A DNA stretch of 64,000 nt from assembly GCA_025093555.1 (NCBI GenBank), contig JAIWNF010000027.1, positions 620,001 through 684,000 of the forward strand. The letters are read 5' to 3'. The translations under genes and the position numbers were made by a program. Origin of the DNA: Circinella umbellata. Taxonomy: Eukaryota; Mucoromycota; Mucoromycetes; Mucorales; Lichtheimiaceae. Below the pieces are notes generated by a model. It saw only the letters and a program-made list of their open reading frames with translations, did no database searches and was not told where the DNA came from. Below are positions 13,005 through 25,599 of this stretch, piece after piece. The number at the start of each line of letters is the position of its first letter. The stretch's first letter is position 1.

Positions 13005-14747
13005 ATTTACATTACCATAATCATATAATCTTCAAACATGCGTCTTCCATTCATATCATCTGTAGCTCGTTTAAATTTGTTCAATTTATCCAAGGTATGT
13101 TGGTATGTAATATTATTCGTCATTAATTCTTTATGAATTTCAGTAGCCTTGTCTTGGTATATACAATAATCAATATAAACATCAAATTTCCCGGCCTATT
13201 AAAATAAATAAAGGGGGGGGGGAGGTTCAGTCATTTTGTGCATAAATATATCCGAAAAAAAAAACAATTTTTTTTTCTTTTCCTCCCTTATTACCGATTC
13301 ACAAAATTGACGTGCAATACGTGTTAATCGTTCATCAACATGAGTGTCTGGATCTTGTTCAATTCTGCTTGAAGATAATAAAGCTTCCGAAAATTGAGTT
13401 TGGAACGATAATACTTCAGTACAATTACGGAATAAACGTTCCTTGAAACGATCGGGTATACTTGTGATTTCAGCAATGCCACGGAAAAAATGCTAATACA
13501 ACAAATGAAAAACAACATGCCAAAGAAAAAAAAAAAAAAAAAGTAAGTACAAAAAATCTTTAATGTTATTTTTTTTTTTTTATGTAGTGAATAAGTAAAC
13601 TTACGTTAACAAGATGACTAAGATCTTTACAATAACTAACTTCTGTATCTAATAGTTCTTGAATAGCTCCTTGACGCCTGCGCAAGTGCCGTTCTGTTAA
13701 TGTGGTTGAAGTTGCTGTTGTTGTTGTTTTAGGTATTTCGGGTTTGTTTATATTTATATTGGATTCAATGATAGTTAAATCATCTGAACTATTTTCTTGG
13801 TTCTTTTCTTTTTCTTCAATAACATTCATTTTCAAATCTCCAGGTGTGGTATTGAATGAATAATAGGAGAGTGGTAATGGATTGTTCAGATCCTGAGTCG
13901 ATAATAATGAGGAGGATAGGGTTCTTTCGATTTGATCATCATTATTAATATTATTAATCATATATTCATTGAGGTTGTTATTGGTGTTGGCAAGTAATAA
14001 TGTACGATCAACAATCATTTGAATGGTACGACTATCAACACGATGAATCAATTCTTTACCAAGAACAATGACTTCTGACTGTTGTTGCTGTATTGAATGA
14101 CATTGTTCTTGTTGTGGATTGTTGTCATGGTGATCGGAAGTTAATTTAAGACTATGACCACGGTTGTTACCATTATTACTTTTGACTGTTGGACGAGGAA
14201 GATGAGATGAAATTGTATTACTACGTTTTTTGGATGCTTTTGCAGCTGCCATCATCAGAGAAGCTGTTGCAGCCGAAATTTCAGCTTTACGTTGACGTAA
14301 TCGTCTTTGTTGTTGTTCCTGCTGAACTATATCATCAGTGACTAATGATAATGTACTATATCTTGCTTGAGGCTGTAGAGTTCCCAAAGAAAGAGAAGAT
14401 GTAGATGATAATGCATGAGTAGCAGTGGTATAGGTTGTCATGGTTGCACTGCTTGTTGTAGTATTTGGCAAGGTTATATTATCTGAGTCTTCATTATGTC
14501 GATTACTAGATCGCATCGTTGATGTTGTTATCATGGATATATTACTTTTTGTATCTATGGATTCAGATGACACATCTTGATGATATGTCTGATAAAGGGG
14601 TGGTGGTGTTGATATATGATGATGCTGTTGTTGATCGGATGATATCGAAGCAACAGGTGAAATTATTGAAATGGCGGGACTTTTTTGTTGCTGTACATTG
14701 CAAGAAGGATGGTTATTATTTGAAGCATATAAAGGTTCGTTGATCAT
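10450..14747 (-). CDS. DH-PH Rho guanine nucleotide exchange factor
   Basis: Seven exons on the minus strand fit in frame: 14747-13605, 13492-13295, 13195-13016, 12870-12664, 12578-12359, 12260-10657, 10566-10450 (1222 aa). Residues 1-355 are Gln/Ser/Thr/Asn-rich and largely disordered. The DH domain runs from about 358 to 565, starting RRQGAIQELLDTEVSYCKDL, with FEDYMIM then PVQRLLKYKLILESM, the diagnostic conserved helix. A PH domain follows at about 577-690 (SKRFYGVLGSCVLIG, then SEKQIWLDKLQGAI as its C-terminal helix). The remaining 530 residues are low complexity with basic Ser-rich patches and a Pro-rich end. It is therefore a Rho-family GEF distinct from Cdc24, lacking CH and PB1. Its GTPase target is unknown. 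Exon 6 starts at the AG at 12261-12262, which keeps the PH domain in frame; a start at the ATG near 12286 was rejected. Confidence 0.87.
12957..13003. repeat. Homopolymer T47 (A47 in the sense strand of a GEF intron)
   Basis: 47 consecutive T bases on the plus strand. In the minus-strand GEF transcript this reads as A47, beginning about 13 bases after the 5' splice site of the intron between exons 13195-13016 and 12870-12664. Length is likely polymorphic and prone to sequencing error. Confidence 0.9.
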
Positions 14748-16706
14748 TTATCTGAAAAAAAAATAGAATACTACTAAAAAAGTAAAAAATTAAAAAAAAA
14801 AAAAGAAAAAGAGGGAGAGATAGAGAGAGAAGAAAAGGATTAAAAAAAAATACGATTTTGGCTCCATTAACAATTTGGTTCATGTAATAAAGAAAGCTGG
14901 TATTTCGGAAACTTATTTAAGTTATTGAATGATCTTACTATTATTTTCTCTCTTTTTCTTTCTTTTCTTTTAATAAAATAAAGAAAATAGACGTTATTCA
15001 TTTTCTTTTTCTTATTAAACTTTTGAAAGATATTTATTGTATTTATATAGTATATTTATATACGTACATGTAGTTTCCATGAAAATAAAATAATGATAGT
15101 AGTACATACGCACGTAAAAATATATAACTGTTATAGTTTTGTGGAATTGAAAGACCATTACGTATATTTTATTTTGATTACTTTTTTGTTTCTTTTTTTT
15201 TTTCAAAGAAAAAGCAGGGCAAGCAGTAAAATGGGAAATTATCTTTTGAATATTTCATTTTTACAAAGTGGTTGTAATTACAAGAAGAGCACTTTATTTA
15301 CTTTCATATTATTTATGGTGATATTTCTCCTTGTCATATAATTGTAAATAATACAAAAGTAACGTGCTGTCATTTTTTTAATTTTTATATGCTTATAGTT
15401 TATTATGTGATTGGTTTTTTAGTTTATGCATGATTATCGATTTCTTATACACCTTTCGAAAATTGCTCTTTTATCAGAAAATCAAAGAGGGATAAATGAT
15501 TTTATTTCATCTCACTTGATGTGTATAATATTCAATATCATTTAACTTATCACAAGAAGATTATACGAGTGACTTAATCATAATATGATTTTGATTTTAT
15601 TATTCACAGGGGCAAAAAATAAAATAAAGTCTTCTTGTTTAATATAATTGAATATTCTTTAAACTAATATTTCAATATTCTCCCAAAAAAAAAAATCGAG
15701 AAAGTTTGCTACTTACATCCAAATAATTATAAAAAAAAAGAAGTACAAGGATTTAAACTTATGTACATATGTAGATCTTTTATTTTATTTTCTTCTTACT
15801 CATAATAATAGCGTGTGTGTGAAAATGGGATGCTCATCAATCCCTTTTCGATAGTGGAAAGTTTACTTTTATTTTTTGTTCATTGTTTTTGAAGACTACT
15901 TGCTTGATATATTATAGTCTGGTGACAAGTTTGGGTTCTTTTTATTTCTAATGTAAATCAATTAATTACGTATCCAAAAAAAAAAAAAAAAAAGAATATT
16001 CCTTTTTTTCCCCCCTTTTTGATTTCTTTGTTTACATCAAATAATACCAATGACATTTAAAAGTTTGTATGAGCCCTTCCTAATTTTTCATTATGGTACG
16101 TGCGTACCCATTGCTGCAATATATGTATATTGATACGATATACTAGAACTGTGTTTTTAACTCTCTCATAATTTTTTTTTCTTAGCTATTGGTACGTTTT
16201 ATATACTTATTTTTATACTATATCATACATAATTTTATTATAGATAGCTACAAATTACTAATGTAAAAAAGACTACGTAAATCTAATAATTTAATTGATA
16301 TAAGAATATTTCTGTAACAAATAAATCGTACAGATAAAGGAGATAGAGCTACATAAAAAAACACAGTCATCTGCTTATTACTACTATTATAGTCCTAACT
16401 ATTTTAATTTTTCTTTTGAACTATGCATATTGGTATTACTTCCCATAATGTAAAACTGCTACTGTATCAATGAATAATCAGCATAAATTTGCATAGTACA
16501 TATCATCTTGAAAATTTATTATTCTAATTATGTGTTGATAAAAATGGTACGTAGCTGATATTTTTATTTTATAAAATTGTACCTGAAAATTAAAACATAC
16601 TGACAAAAGACAGCTATCCTACTCTGAATGAAAATGAAGCCAACTCTTATTTGAATATAGGATATCAATGTGGTATAATACTAACAATTGGACGAAAAAA
16701 AGTAGT

Positions 16707-16708
<2 letters not shown>

Positions 16709-16752
<44 letters not shown>
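16709..16752. repeat. (TA)22 dinucleotide microsatellite
   Basis: Uninterrupted TA repeat of 44 bases in the large divergent spacer. Shorter TA runs occur near 8572, 10312, 17284, 21078, 23454, 24343 and 28037. Confidence 0.95.
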
Positions 16753-16758
<6 letters not shown>

Positions 16759-17090
16759 GGGAATGAAATCTGTAATAATAAAACCTGGAGTTTCACTCTT
16801 TATATTTTTATTGCTAAAAAAAAAGCGTTATAGATGAAACTGAAACATTTGAAGACATAGTGCTTAAATCCATCTCGGTGATTGGGTTATCTGGAATAGA
16901 TCACTTTGTTTCAAGCATAATCTGTGCATATCAAACCTCATATTCCCAAAATACATTCCTCAACTTTCCAAAAAACTGCTAAATAAAAAGCAGTCTCCAT
17001 TCAAGCAACTAGGTCAAGACACACGTAAATAGCTCAATGTACATATAACATACCGTAGCTTGACACAATCATAACCAGCTGTTCAGCCCG

Positions 17091-17132
17091 ATATACAACA
17101 ATGATTTTTATCGACACGACATTGTTGTATAT
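17091..17132. repeat. 13-bp perfect inverted repeat (hairpin)
   Basis: Arm 17091-17103 (ATATACAACAATG) is perfectly complementary to 17120-17132 across a 16-base loop, and an A-rich run follows. It could form a stem-loop. No associated gene or transposon terminus is apparent. Confidence 0.7.
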
Positions 17133-18676
17133 AATAAAAAAAAAAAAGAACAACGCTCCACGTTGTGTTTTAGAACGAATAGTCTACGTACATTCCAATG
17201 AAACTAATTTACAACAAAATGCCAGAAACAGTTATAGTGTTTTCTTATAGACCGGTGGTCGCTGAAAGACAAACACATACATACATATATATATATATAT
17301 ATATTAATACGCACCATGACTATTTTTTTGTTACATCAGCGAGAACATGTATCATATATATAATAGCCTAATTGAATATTACTGAAAAAATCTAGTGCAT
17401 AATAGAATGAAGATTTTTTATTCTCATTAGCTACTGTCCAATAAGAAATATAAAATACTTTTTCGAAAATGATTGTGAAGCAGATAGTACTATCGCGCGT
17501 TATACTGCTAACCTTACAAATCAACTGGCAGATAAGACTTTTTTGAACAAAAACAAAATTGGAACCAAATATCTTGTAAATATAAAATTATTTAATACGT
17601 ATCAAGAAGTATCACAACAGACTACGACCTACTACCCAAAAAGAACCCTTCTCCATAGCTAGTTTCACCGACGAAGAATATATAATATTGTTAATCATTT
17701 AATTTGTCGTTATTGTAGGAGACATTAATAAAGTTTATCATGGTGAATGTTTATATACTCTATGTGTATAAATATATGCTTAAAGGTTCAAAGCAATATA
17801 TGTGGCAGTAAAAGGATATCTATAATTTGTTATAAAAGGTAGAGAGGAGTTCAATACATATACACCCGATCCACTGGGTGTTTTGTATATAATGGTAGGC
17901 GGCTAAGTCAAATGCTACTTCTCACTCTTTTTCTATACAGTAGCATAACGCCACACTAAATGATATGGTCCGCGGGACTGAAGAGTACCTTTTCTCATAT
18001 TTAATTTAAAAGACACGGTCAAGATCAATGTTAAAACAGATACGTATACAGACAATATTCACCAATATTGATCGAGAATTATGATTAACTATCCTGTTTT
18101 CACGAGTAGATTGACTTGTGTATTAACATTTTTTTGTATATGACGCCAATGTGAATACCAATCAATATATTTCTCTCACAACCGCCCAGACGAATTTTTA
18201 TTCATTGAAAATGAGTATGAAGAAACCAAAAAAAAAAAGTCAATCAAGAAGACAGCTCTCAACAAAAAAAAAAAAAAAAGTTGACAATAGAGAAATGTGT
18301 GCCATAATTTTACATCATTTATAAAACGAGTATGTTGTTTTTTATGTTTTGTACATATTCCCTTTGATACAAGACGTTGTAAGATTATAAGATATTCATT
18401 TTGTCTAACATGAATTTTCCATTATATGTGTTTTTTTTTGTGGCGTAGTAAGGTTATGTTACTGTATTCAGGTTTACTTTCACACAGCCACGCCATAATT
18501 TACTTTTAAGTCCATTACGTACAATTGTAAATATTTTTTAAGAATAAAAAATCGTTTTCTTTTCTTTCTCATAATTCAGTCTCAAAAGAACTTTGATTAG
18601 CAAACCAACAGTATATAGATAGATAGTTAGCCAAGGCAGAACATAACACTATCGACCCACTATCATCGAATTTATT

Positions 18677-20897
18677 ATGGCTTACAACGACTATCAATAT
18701 TTGGAAAAAATTGTTGACGACACGAGAGAGGCATTTGACAAAAGCGAATATGATACAGTCATTCAAAAAGCGTCCCTTATTTTGACTAACCTTGAATTAA
18801 CAACAACGAGAGAACAACGGGAAAAATTACCAGAAGGTGTACTCGAAAATCGAATGAAATTATTTAAAATCCAGGCCAAAGCATGGGGACAAAAAGGAAA
18901 ATATGAAAATGAGCTCGAAGTCTCACGGATTATGATAGAATATGTCCCAGATGACCCTTCAGGGTATCTTATTGCTGGTCATTGCTATAAAGAGCAAGGA
19001 AAACAAGAAAAAGCAATCGAGGTTTTCAACATGGGTTTGAAGCAAGCTTCAGTAATGCACAAGGAATATAAAGCATTGCGTCAAGGAAAACAAGAAGCAG
19101 AATCACGTAAAAACAAACGTATGGATATTCTAGGTCAACTCCCACTTGAGATTATATTTTATATTATCGATCATTTTGATAAAGAAACAATTACACCTTA
19201 TTTACATGTATGTTTAAAGTGGCATAAGATTATTCTTAATTATCCTAAATTCTGGGAACGCATGTCATTTGGAAATTGCTCATCAAAGAGTGAAATGGTA
19301 TTACCATACTATATGCTTTTACCTTCGATCTGTCAACATGTACAAGAAATTGAAATGTTTAATAAATCACACATAACCACACTATTTAAACTTTTTCTAA
19401 CCAACAACTTTTCAAAAATACGATCATTAAAGGTTGAACAAACTAATTATTGTAAGTGATAATAACATAAGAAAGTAAGGCAGTAAGAAAGAACATTAAA
19501 ATTAAATTAATCAATTCATTTTGTACGTATAAATTAAAAATAAATTAGGGTCTTTCGAAAATCCTGTTTCATATGCGGCGTTGTCTACCGCCTTGAATGC
19601 AGTTTCCAAGACATTAACAACTCTGGATTTATCATTGGAAGCCAAGAGTGCCAATCTTCCAAGCTTATCTGATATTCTTAATATTAGCAGTAACCTCACG
19701 ACGTTACGATATGTTATCGAAGAATATAATTATGCAGTATTCCTACCAATCAAAATAACACCACAACATCAAACAATGTTAAAAGAACTTGCATTATCCT
19801 CATTGTGTGAAGAAGACACGATTAATGGCACCGAATTACAAAAACTTTTGAACCATTCCCCATATCTTTCGCATCTAGCCATTGGAAACTGTGACGAGAC
19901 CATTTATAGAGCAATTCAGAATCATGGCCAAAGCATCAATTCACTTTACATAGATCATTATAAATTATACAATGAAATCTCAATCAAGCACATGTGGGCC
20001 AATAGTCACAATATTGTATTGGATACTAGTTCACCTGGCCTAAAAAATTTTAGTGTTCGAAACATCATTTCGCCATGGTTTTTATTAACATTTATTACGG
20101 ATCATCGTCATACATTATCTTTTCTATTCTTTGATCTTCGATGTAACACAAGTAATCATGACTACGACTGGATAAAATGGGTAGATTTCTTATCTATATT
20201 TCCATTGACAAAATTGGCCCATTTAAAGTTGGACGGTCTTGAAGAAGATGAATCATTGGCTTTTGAAGATATATTACCTGGCATAATAACAGCAATAGAC
20301 GACAATGACTACGACAGCAGTCAAGAAATCTCCAATTTACAAAAGTTGGAACTATCTATTGAAGCCATGATCCCGGACAATGTATTGGATGCTATTCCTA
20401 AAATGCCTAAGCTAACAGAACTTAATTTTACGTACTGCATCTTTGATTCTTATGACATGTACGAGCTTTTAAAAACTTTCGAAAGAAGAAGTAACATAAA
20501 TCCCAATCTCACAGAAAGAACGATAAAGCCTTCATCACCGTCATTATCATTATTATCAGCGTTACATTTTGAGGATGTCCACGGACTGAATGATGCCATT
20601 ATCTTAACTGTATCTAACATCAAGAGTTTGACGCGACTTACTATTAATATTTATGATCATGAAGATGATACGGTTTACAAAACGTTCGCACAAAACATTT
20701 CCAAACTACCGTTACTCGAGTGGTTGGGACTTCGTTATATAAATATCAAAAAGGAGCATTTGGAAATTCTTGCTACTAGTAAATCTTTACGTTGTATTGA
20801 CATTTATTGTATCGCTGATGATTTCAGCCAGAAAGAGCTTTCCCAAATTGCAAAAGCTTCATCAAATAATCTAGTAATAAGAGAGATTTTCGTATAA
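18677..20897 (+). CDS. TPR and F-box protein with LRR-like C-terminus (Pof3/Dia2 type)
   Basis: Two exons: 18677-19451 and 19549-20897 (707 aa). Residues about 10-130 form helical TPR repeats (for example GHCYKEQGKQEKAIEVFNMG). An F-box lies at about 150-197 (ILGQLPLEIIFYIIDHF to YPKFWERM), and the remaining 500 residues show leucine-rich-repeat-like periodicity. S. pombe Pof3 and S. cerevisiae Dia2 share the TPR, F-box, LRR order. They serve as substrate receptors of SCF ubiquitin ligases, linked to replication-fork and genome maintenance. Orthology is not proven: Mucorales genomes are known to contain many F-box/LRR proteins, and a decayed paralogue lies immediately downstream (21400-22505), pointing to local duplication. 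The start ATG gives the full TPR region. Confidence 0.82.
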
Positions 20898-21399
20898 TAG
20901 CAGTATCAATGATAATAGTTATAGTGATGGGAAGTAAAAGTGACATTTTATTTTGTCAAACGAAAAATAAAATAAAAAACATAGAATAAAGTAAAGAAGC
21001 AGGAAATGGGTGTGATAATAAATAATGTGTCTATAAGCAAAGAAAAATAGTAGTATCTTGTTGTATCATTCGTATATTATATATATATATATACTACGTA
21101 TATAAACAGAATTGACACGAAATCTTTCAAAATATAGTAATAATTAGTATAAGTATATATCAGATACTTATAATGCATATTACGAATTCTTTGAGAAATT
21201 CAATTTTAATGGCTTAATAGCTATATGATCAACGTTTGCTTCCAAGCATATAATATATAACGAAATACCACTTTTTTTTTGAGATATTTTACGAATTTAT
21301 TTTTCCATTTTTTTACATAAGCATACTTATAAACAGTAAGTTGTTAAAATATGCTTAATTTTTACTTTCTTGTAGGTCATGATGTTTTCTCCTGCTAAC
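20898..21399. other. Spacer between F-box gene and its decayed copy
   Basis: AT-rich 3' flank of the TPR/F-box gene with a TA repeat near 21078-21092. No gene is supported. The leftmost limit of homology to the upstream gene is blurred and may extend slightly into this stretch. Confidence 0.5.
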
Positions 21400-22505
21400 T
21401 GATCAATAAAAATGAGTTACAAGCCGCCTTGGACATAATAAGATACGACGTTATGACATTTTATCATATTTGATAACCCAGTATTCTTATCAGTTACAAT
21501 AACAGCACAACACAAAACATTGTCAAGATAACCTGTATTATCCTCATTGTGTAAACAAGAAGACAAGATGAATAGCACCGATTTACGAAAAAACTTGATG
21601 AATTCTACATATATCTTTCGCGTTTAGCCATTCAAAATCGTAATGATACTATTTATTCAGTAATTCAAAAGCATGGACAGAACATTGATTCATTGTTCAT
21701 AAATTACTCTGCTTATATTACACAAGAATCAAACAATCATGTACATGTCGGATGACCTTGACAACATTCTATTGGATAACTTAACCCACTTGATCTAAAC
21801 ATATTCAAGGCCCAGCATGCTCATTATTAAAGTTAATCGGAAACCACCATCATTGATTTATTTTGGCGAAGCCGGAAGTAATACGTAATGACAACAAATG
21901 TAAAAATTAGCCACACGTTTTATCTTTATTTCCACTGACAAACTTGACCGATCCTGAGTTCAAAGATTTCTTACCCAAGATGCCCCTTTATGCAGTAAAT
22001 ATATTTTATCTCCAATAATAACAACAATGGATAATAACCAACAAATGCTCAATTTACAATTTTTGAAGCTATTTTTTGAAGGGATGATCTCGAGTAATTT
22101 ATTGGATACCATCACTGTAATGTGTAGAGCTTGATTGGATGAATTCTGACTTTGATTCTAATAAACTGTGTACGAGATATTGAATATATTTAAGGGAGGA
22201 AGTAACAACAAAAACACTATTACAACAAGAATATAAACAACACCAGCTAGAGCATCATAACACCACTGTTAACAAAGCTAAAAAAAATCTCCCTGTCTAA
22301 AAGCAGAAGACTGGATGATGAGATATTTATTAAGTATTTCCAAAATCAATAGTTTAGATGATCTTAGAATTGATTATAAAGATGAGCATGAGGATGTTTT
22401 CAAAGCATTTATACAAAATGTTACTCAACCAACGGTACTCAAGAATTTGGAAATCACTGATTTTAAAGTGACACCGGATTATTTGAACCCCTTCCCCTTT
22501 TTTTA
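21400..22505 (+). pseudogene. Decayed tandem copy of the TPR/F-box/LRR gene (LRR part only)
   Basis: Nucleotide similarity to exon 2 of the gene at 18677-20897 runs in the same order. 21505-21600 parallels about 19750-19855 (TTATCCTCATTGTGT is shared), 21605-21720 parallels about 19857-19965, and 22095-22115 parallels about 20380-20400. 22315-22490 parallels about 20605-20770, where a 63-codon frame survives. Frames are broken throughout by stops and indels, and no TPR or F-box part is present. It is a 5'-truncated, non-functional duplicate. Its divergence is much greater than that of the transposon repeats near 53 and 59 kb, so it is comparatively old. Confidence 0.85.
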
Positions 22506-23973
22506 ACCATCAAACCATTATATGTTTTCTTGGGGTTGTCGCTAATAATTCGATTTCTTATGAGAAATGGGCGATTAAGGACATTTTACCTCCTTATCTT
22601 CGGTCGGATGTAGAAGAAACCTTAATATTTTGAAAAGAAAAAAAAAAGCCAAGAGAGGATAATGGATGTGGATGAGTGAAGGGATGTGATATTATCTTAC
22701 TTGTAGAATTACATCGATTGACCAAACTAAATAGTATTAATTGATACGTATACAATTGAAAGAGAGTAAACATTACTACTGCTATTATTATTAATTGAAA
22801 GTTATTATTATTAACTTATATAGTATGTATATAAGTACTTGTAATTACCTCGTACTATCACATACGATAAGCTTTTTATAAATAACTTGAGTAGTAAATA
22901 AGATGATCGTCTAGAACTATTTTTTTTTCTGTACGTATCATCTTATTCTTGTTCAAGGGGGAGAAATTACTCTTTTTAGTATTTATGATAGGAATGCGAA
23001 TTCTAATATATTCTAAACATGTTAGAAATACATCCAAATTAGTACATCAAAGTCACTTTAATGATAGTGGATTTCCATAAACTCGATTAACTTAAAACAG
23101 CTTTTCATTATGAAGAACTATCTTTCATTCTATTCAAAAATAGTGTTATAAAATAGAAAAGATGAATTCCATTTTTGTTTTTGTTTTTTGTTCTTAACAT
23201 GGGATAGTTTTTCTCCTTTCCTCTTCACCCGTTTATTTACAACTACTGATTAAATAGACCGGCCCCTTTTTCCTTTTCATAAGCCATGAAATTGACCTGA
23301 GCACAGGTCTTAATTATAAAAACAGCAGTAACCTTTAAGTCATTGATTATAGCTCACTCTATTATATATAAAAACAGTCTAGAAAAGTAGTAAGAAAGGG
23401 AGTTAATTTGGGAGGCGAAAACTTAAAAAGTCGTATTAGTAGCAATATGTCATATATATATATATATATATATAGTGTCAGTCTTCAAAAAAAAAAACGG
23501 GGTTGTGTTATATGTTTCTTGTCTTCCTCGATTGTTAAGACAGATTTCTATAATATATCCGGGATTTAACTGCATCTGTGTTACGCCATTGCAGACATAA
23601 CTATCAAATACTTCTTTCAAATATTGTACTATCAATTGAAAATAGTCTTCCTTATAAACAAATAAAAGGTTCATTTATTAGTTATTGAACTTGATCTATT
23701 AATATTACGTATCTATTGGATATAACTATTCTATTCTACTCTATTCTATTTGATTTCATTTAAGAAAAATTAAAAAGGATTACTTTACAACGCGTTATTA
23801 AATTAACCCAAATCTTGATACCCGACTTTTTATTGGTCGGAAGCTTTTTTCCCTTGCCGACGAGTTGATTTTACTGACGTCGATTTTTTATTTTGTTACA
23901 ATAAATAATAAATTCAAACATCCTCTTTTTTTTTTTTTTTTCTTAATTAAAACTTAAACGAAAAAAAGAAAAA
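22506..23973. other. Spacer upstream of NDUFA6
   Basis: AT-rich, with a TA repeat near 23454-23474 and a pyrimidine run (about 23921-23941) just before the NDUFA6 start. Open frames here lack coding character. It presumably holds the NDUFA6 promoter. Confidence 0.5.
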
Positions 23974-24811
23974 ATGGCTGTAGCATTTGGTGTTGCCGCA
24001 TTTGCAGAAACTACTGCCTCTTCAAAAAACGCTGCAGAAGCAACTCGTCGTGCTCTCTCTCTTTATAGAAAGTTTCAAAAATCGGTAATTATCTATACCC
24101 ATTGAAGTTTTTAAAATTCAATTAATTAAAGATAAAATGTGGGGGAGAAGGAAAAAAAAGGGAGAGGTGAGAGGAATAAGGAGCGTGTTTTTTCTTTCTC
24201 TTCTTCTTCTTCTATTACTACTACTACTACTTCTACTACTACTACCACTTCTCCTATGTGCGCGTGTGCCACTCGATATTATAGATATCTTTATATTTCG
24301 GTCTAACACAATCGAATGAAGGGGAGAAAGAATAAAGAATTGTATATATATATATATATATAACGCACAAAAAAAAAGGAGACTAAAACCCCATTTGAAC
24401 TTGTATTCGGACGAAGAAAGAAGAGGAGAAAGATAGAGAGAGAGAAGGAGGGGAAGGGGTTACAAGTTGAGAAGGTTATTTTGGAATGGGGGAGATTATT
24501 TGTTAAATGGTGTAAACTTATTTTTATTTTATTTTTTTTACTTTTCAAAGGTTCCCGAAATCCAAAAAATTCACGAATTGGATATCCCAACTTCAGCTTT
24601 ACGTGCCAAGATCCGTGAAGAATTCGAAAAGCATCGTTATGTCAAAGATCTTCAAGTTCGTGATGTATTGATTAGTAAGGGTCAAATGGAATATCAAGAA
24701 ACTATTAATGTTTGGAAACAACAAACCCATATTTATCGTTATTTCGAAGAAGAAGAAGCAGCACCAAAGCCAACTACTTTCTTAGACAAGTTTTATGAAG
24801 GCCGTTCTTAA
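23974..24811 (+). CDS. NDUFA6: NADH:ubiquinone oxidoreductase subunit NDUFA6 (B14, LYR protein)
   Basis: Two exons: 23974-24084 and 24551-24811 (123 aa). It is a LYR-motif (Complex1_LYR) accessory subunit of mitochondrial respiratory complex I. The motif is visible at the end of exon 1 ([13 protein letters not shown]), followed by [20 protein letters not shown] and [20 protein letters not shown], the helical core of the family, and an acidic/Pro linker before [10 protein letters not shown]. Length matches fungal and animal NDUFA6/NB4M (about 120-130 aa). In complex I this subunit sits on the matrix arm with acyl carrier protein. Its presence implies a complex-I-containing fungus. The intron is 466 bp, much longer than others here, and contains TTC/TAC trinucleotide repeats and a TA repeat. 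Confidence 0.92.
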
Positions 24812-25599
24812 AAAAAATATCATTCAATTCATTTCATCTAAATAATAATAACAATTATTATAAAAATCATCTTTTTTTTTAGACCCCCATTTTTTTGGAT
24901 AGTAAAAATCGATAGACAGATTACACCAGATGTGATATAATGTTTTTTTTTTGTGCTCTACTCTCTTGTCTCCTCGAAAGAAGGGAGGTTATTTGAGAGA
25001 TGCCTGTGTGTTATGTCGATTCAGTTCCTGTTTTTTTTTTGTATATATACATGGGAAGAAGGTTTATGGAAAAAAAAAGTGGGGGAAAAAGGAAATAAAA
25101 AGTTGGATAAAATACATGAATAGTGAGTGTTAAAAAAGAAAAAGTGTTTTTTAACTCTCAAGTTAAAACGTGTAATCTCCCATTTTTCAAAAGGAGTTTT
25201 TTTTAAGGGCCTTGTTCTTTATTTTTTTTTTAGTATATATACATTTTCTTTGGATAGGATGGAAGTTTTCTATTCATCTATCCAAAACTTTCTTTTATTT
25301 TTTATTTTTTAAGATGTGTATATACTATTTAAAGTGATAAAAATGTGGCTGTAAATATATAACGCCTCTTTGAAATCATCCTAGGTGATCTTTAGAGAGA
25401 GAGAGAGAGGGGGTGGAGTGTCTAAAAAGAGATTGAAAAAAGTCACCACAGACTTTTTTTTTTTTTTTTTACTTATTTATTAAAGACAGAACCTAACTTT
25501 TTTTTTTTGTTCTTCTCTTTACTCTTTTTCTCTCATCCTCTTAATTTTTCACTATACGCAATTTTCTATCCCTCTTCACATAATAATTAAAACATTATA
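24812..25599. other. Spacer between NDUFA6 and the small acidic ORF
   Basis: T- and A-rich, with a GA repeat near 25394-25411 and long T runs. It contains the NDUFA6 3' end and the leader of the next frame. No coding signal was seen. Confidence 0.5.

Larger units (their letters stand above)
14748..18676. other. 3.9 kb divergent intergenic region
   Basis: Lies between the starts of two divergently transcribed genes (the GEF and the TPR/F-box gene). It is AT-rich with T/A homopolymers, a 44-base TA repeat (16709-16752), a shorter TA repeat near 17284-17304, and a short perfect inverted repeat (17091-17132). No reading frame with coding character or known motif was found on either strand. It is unusually long compared with most spacers in the window. 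Confidence 0.6.
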
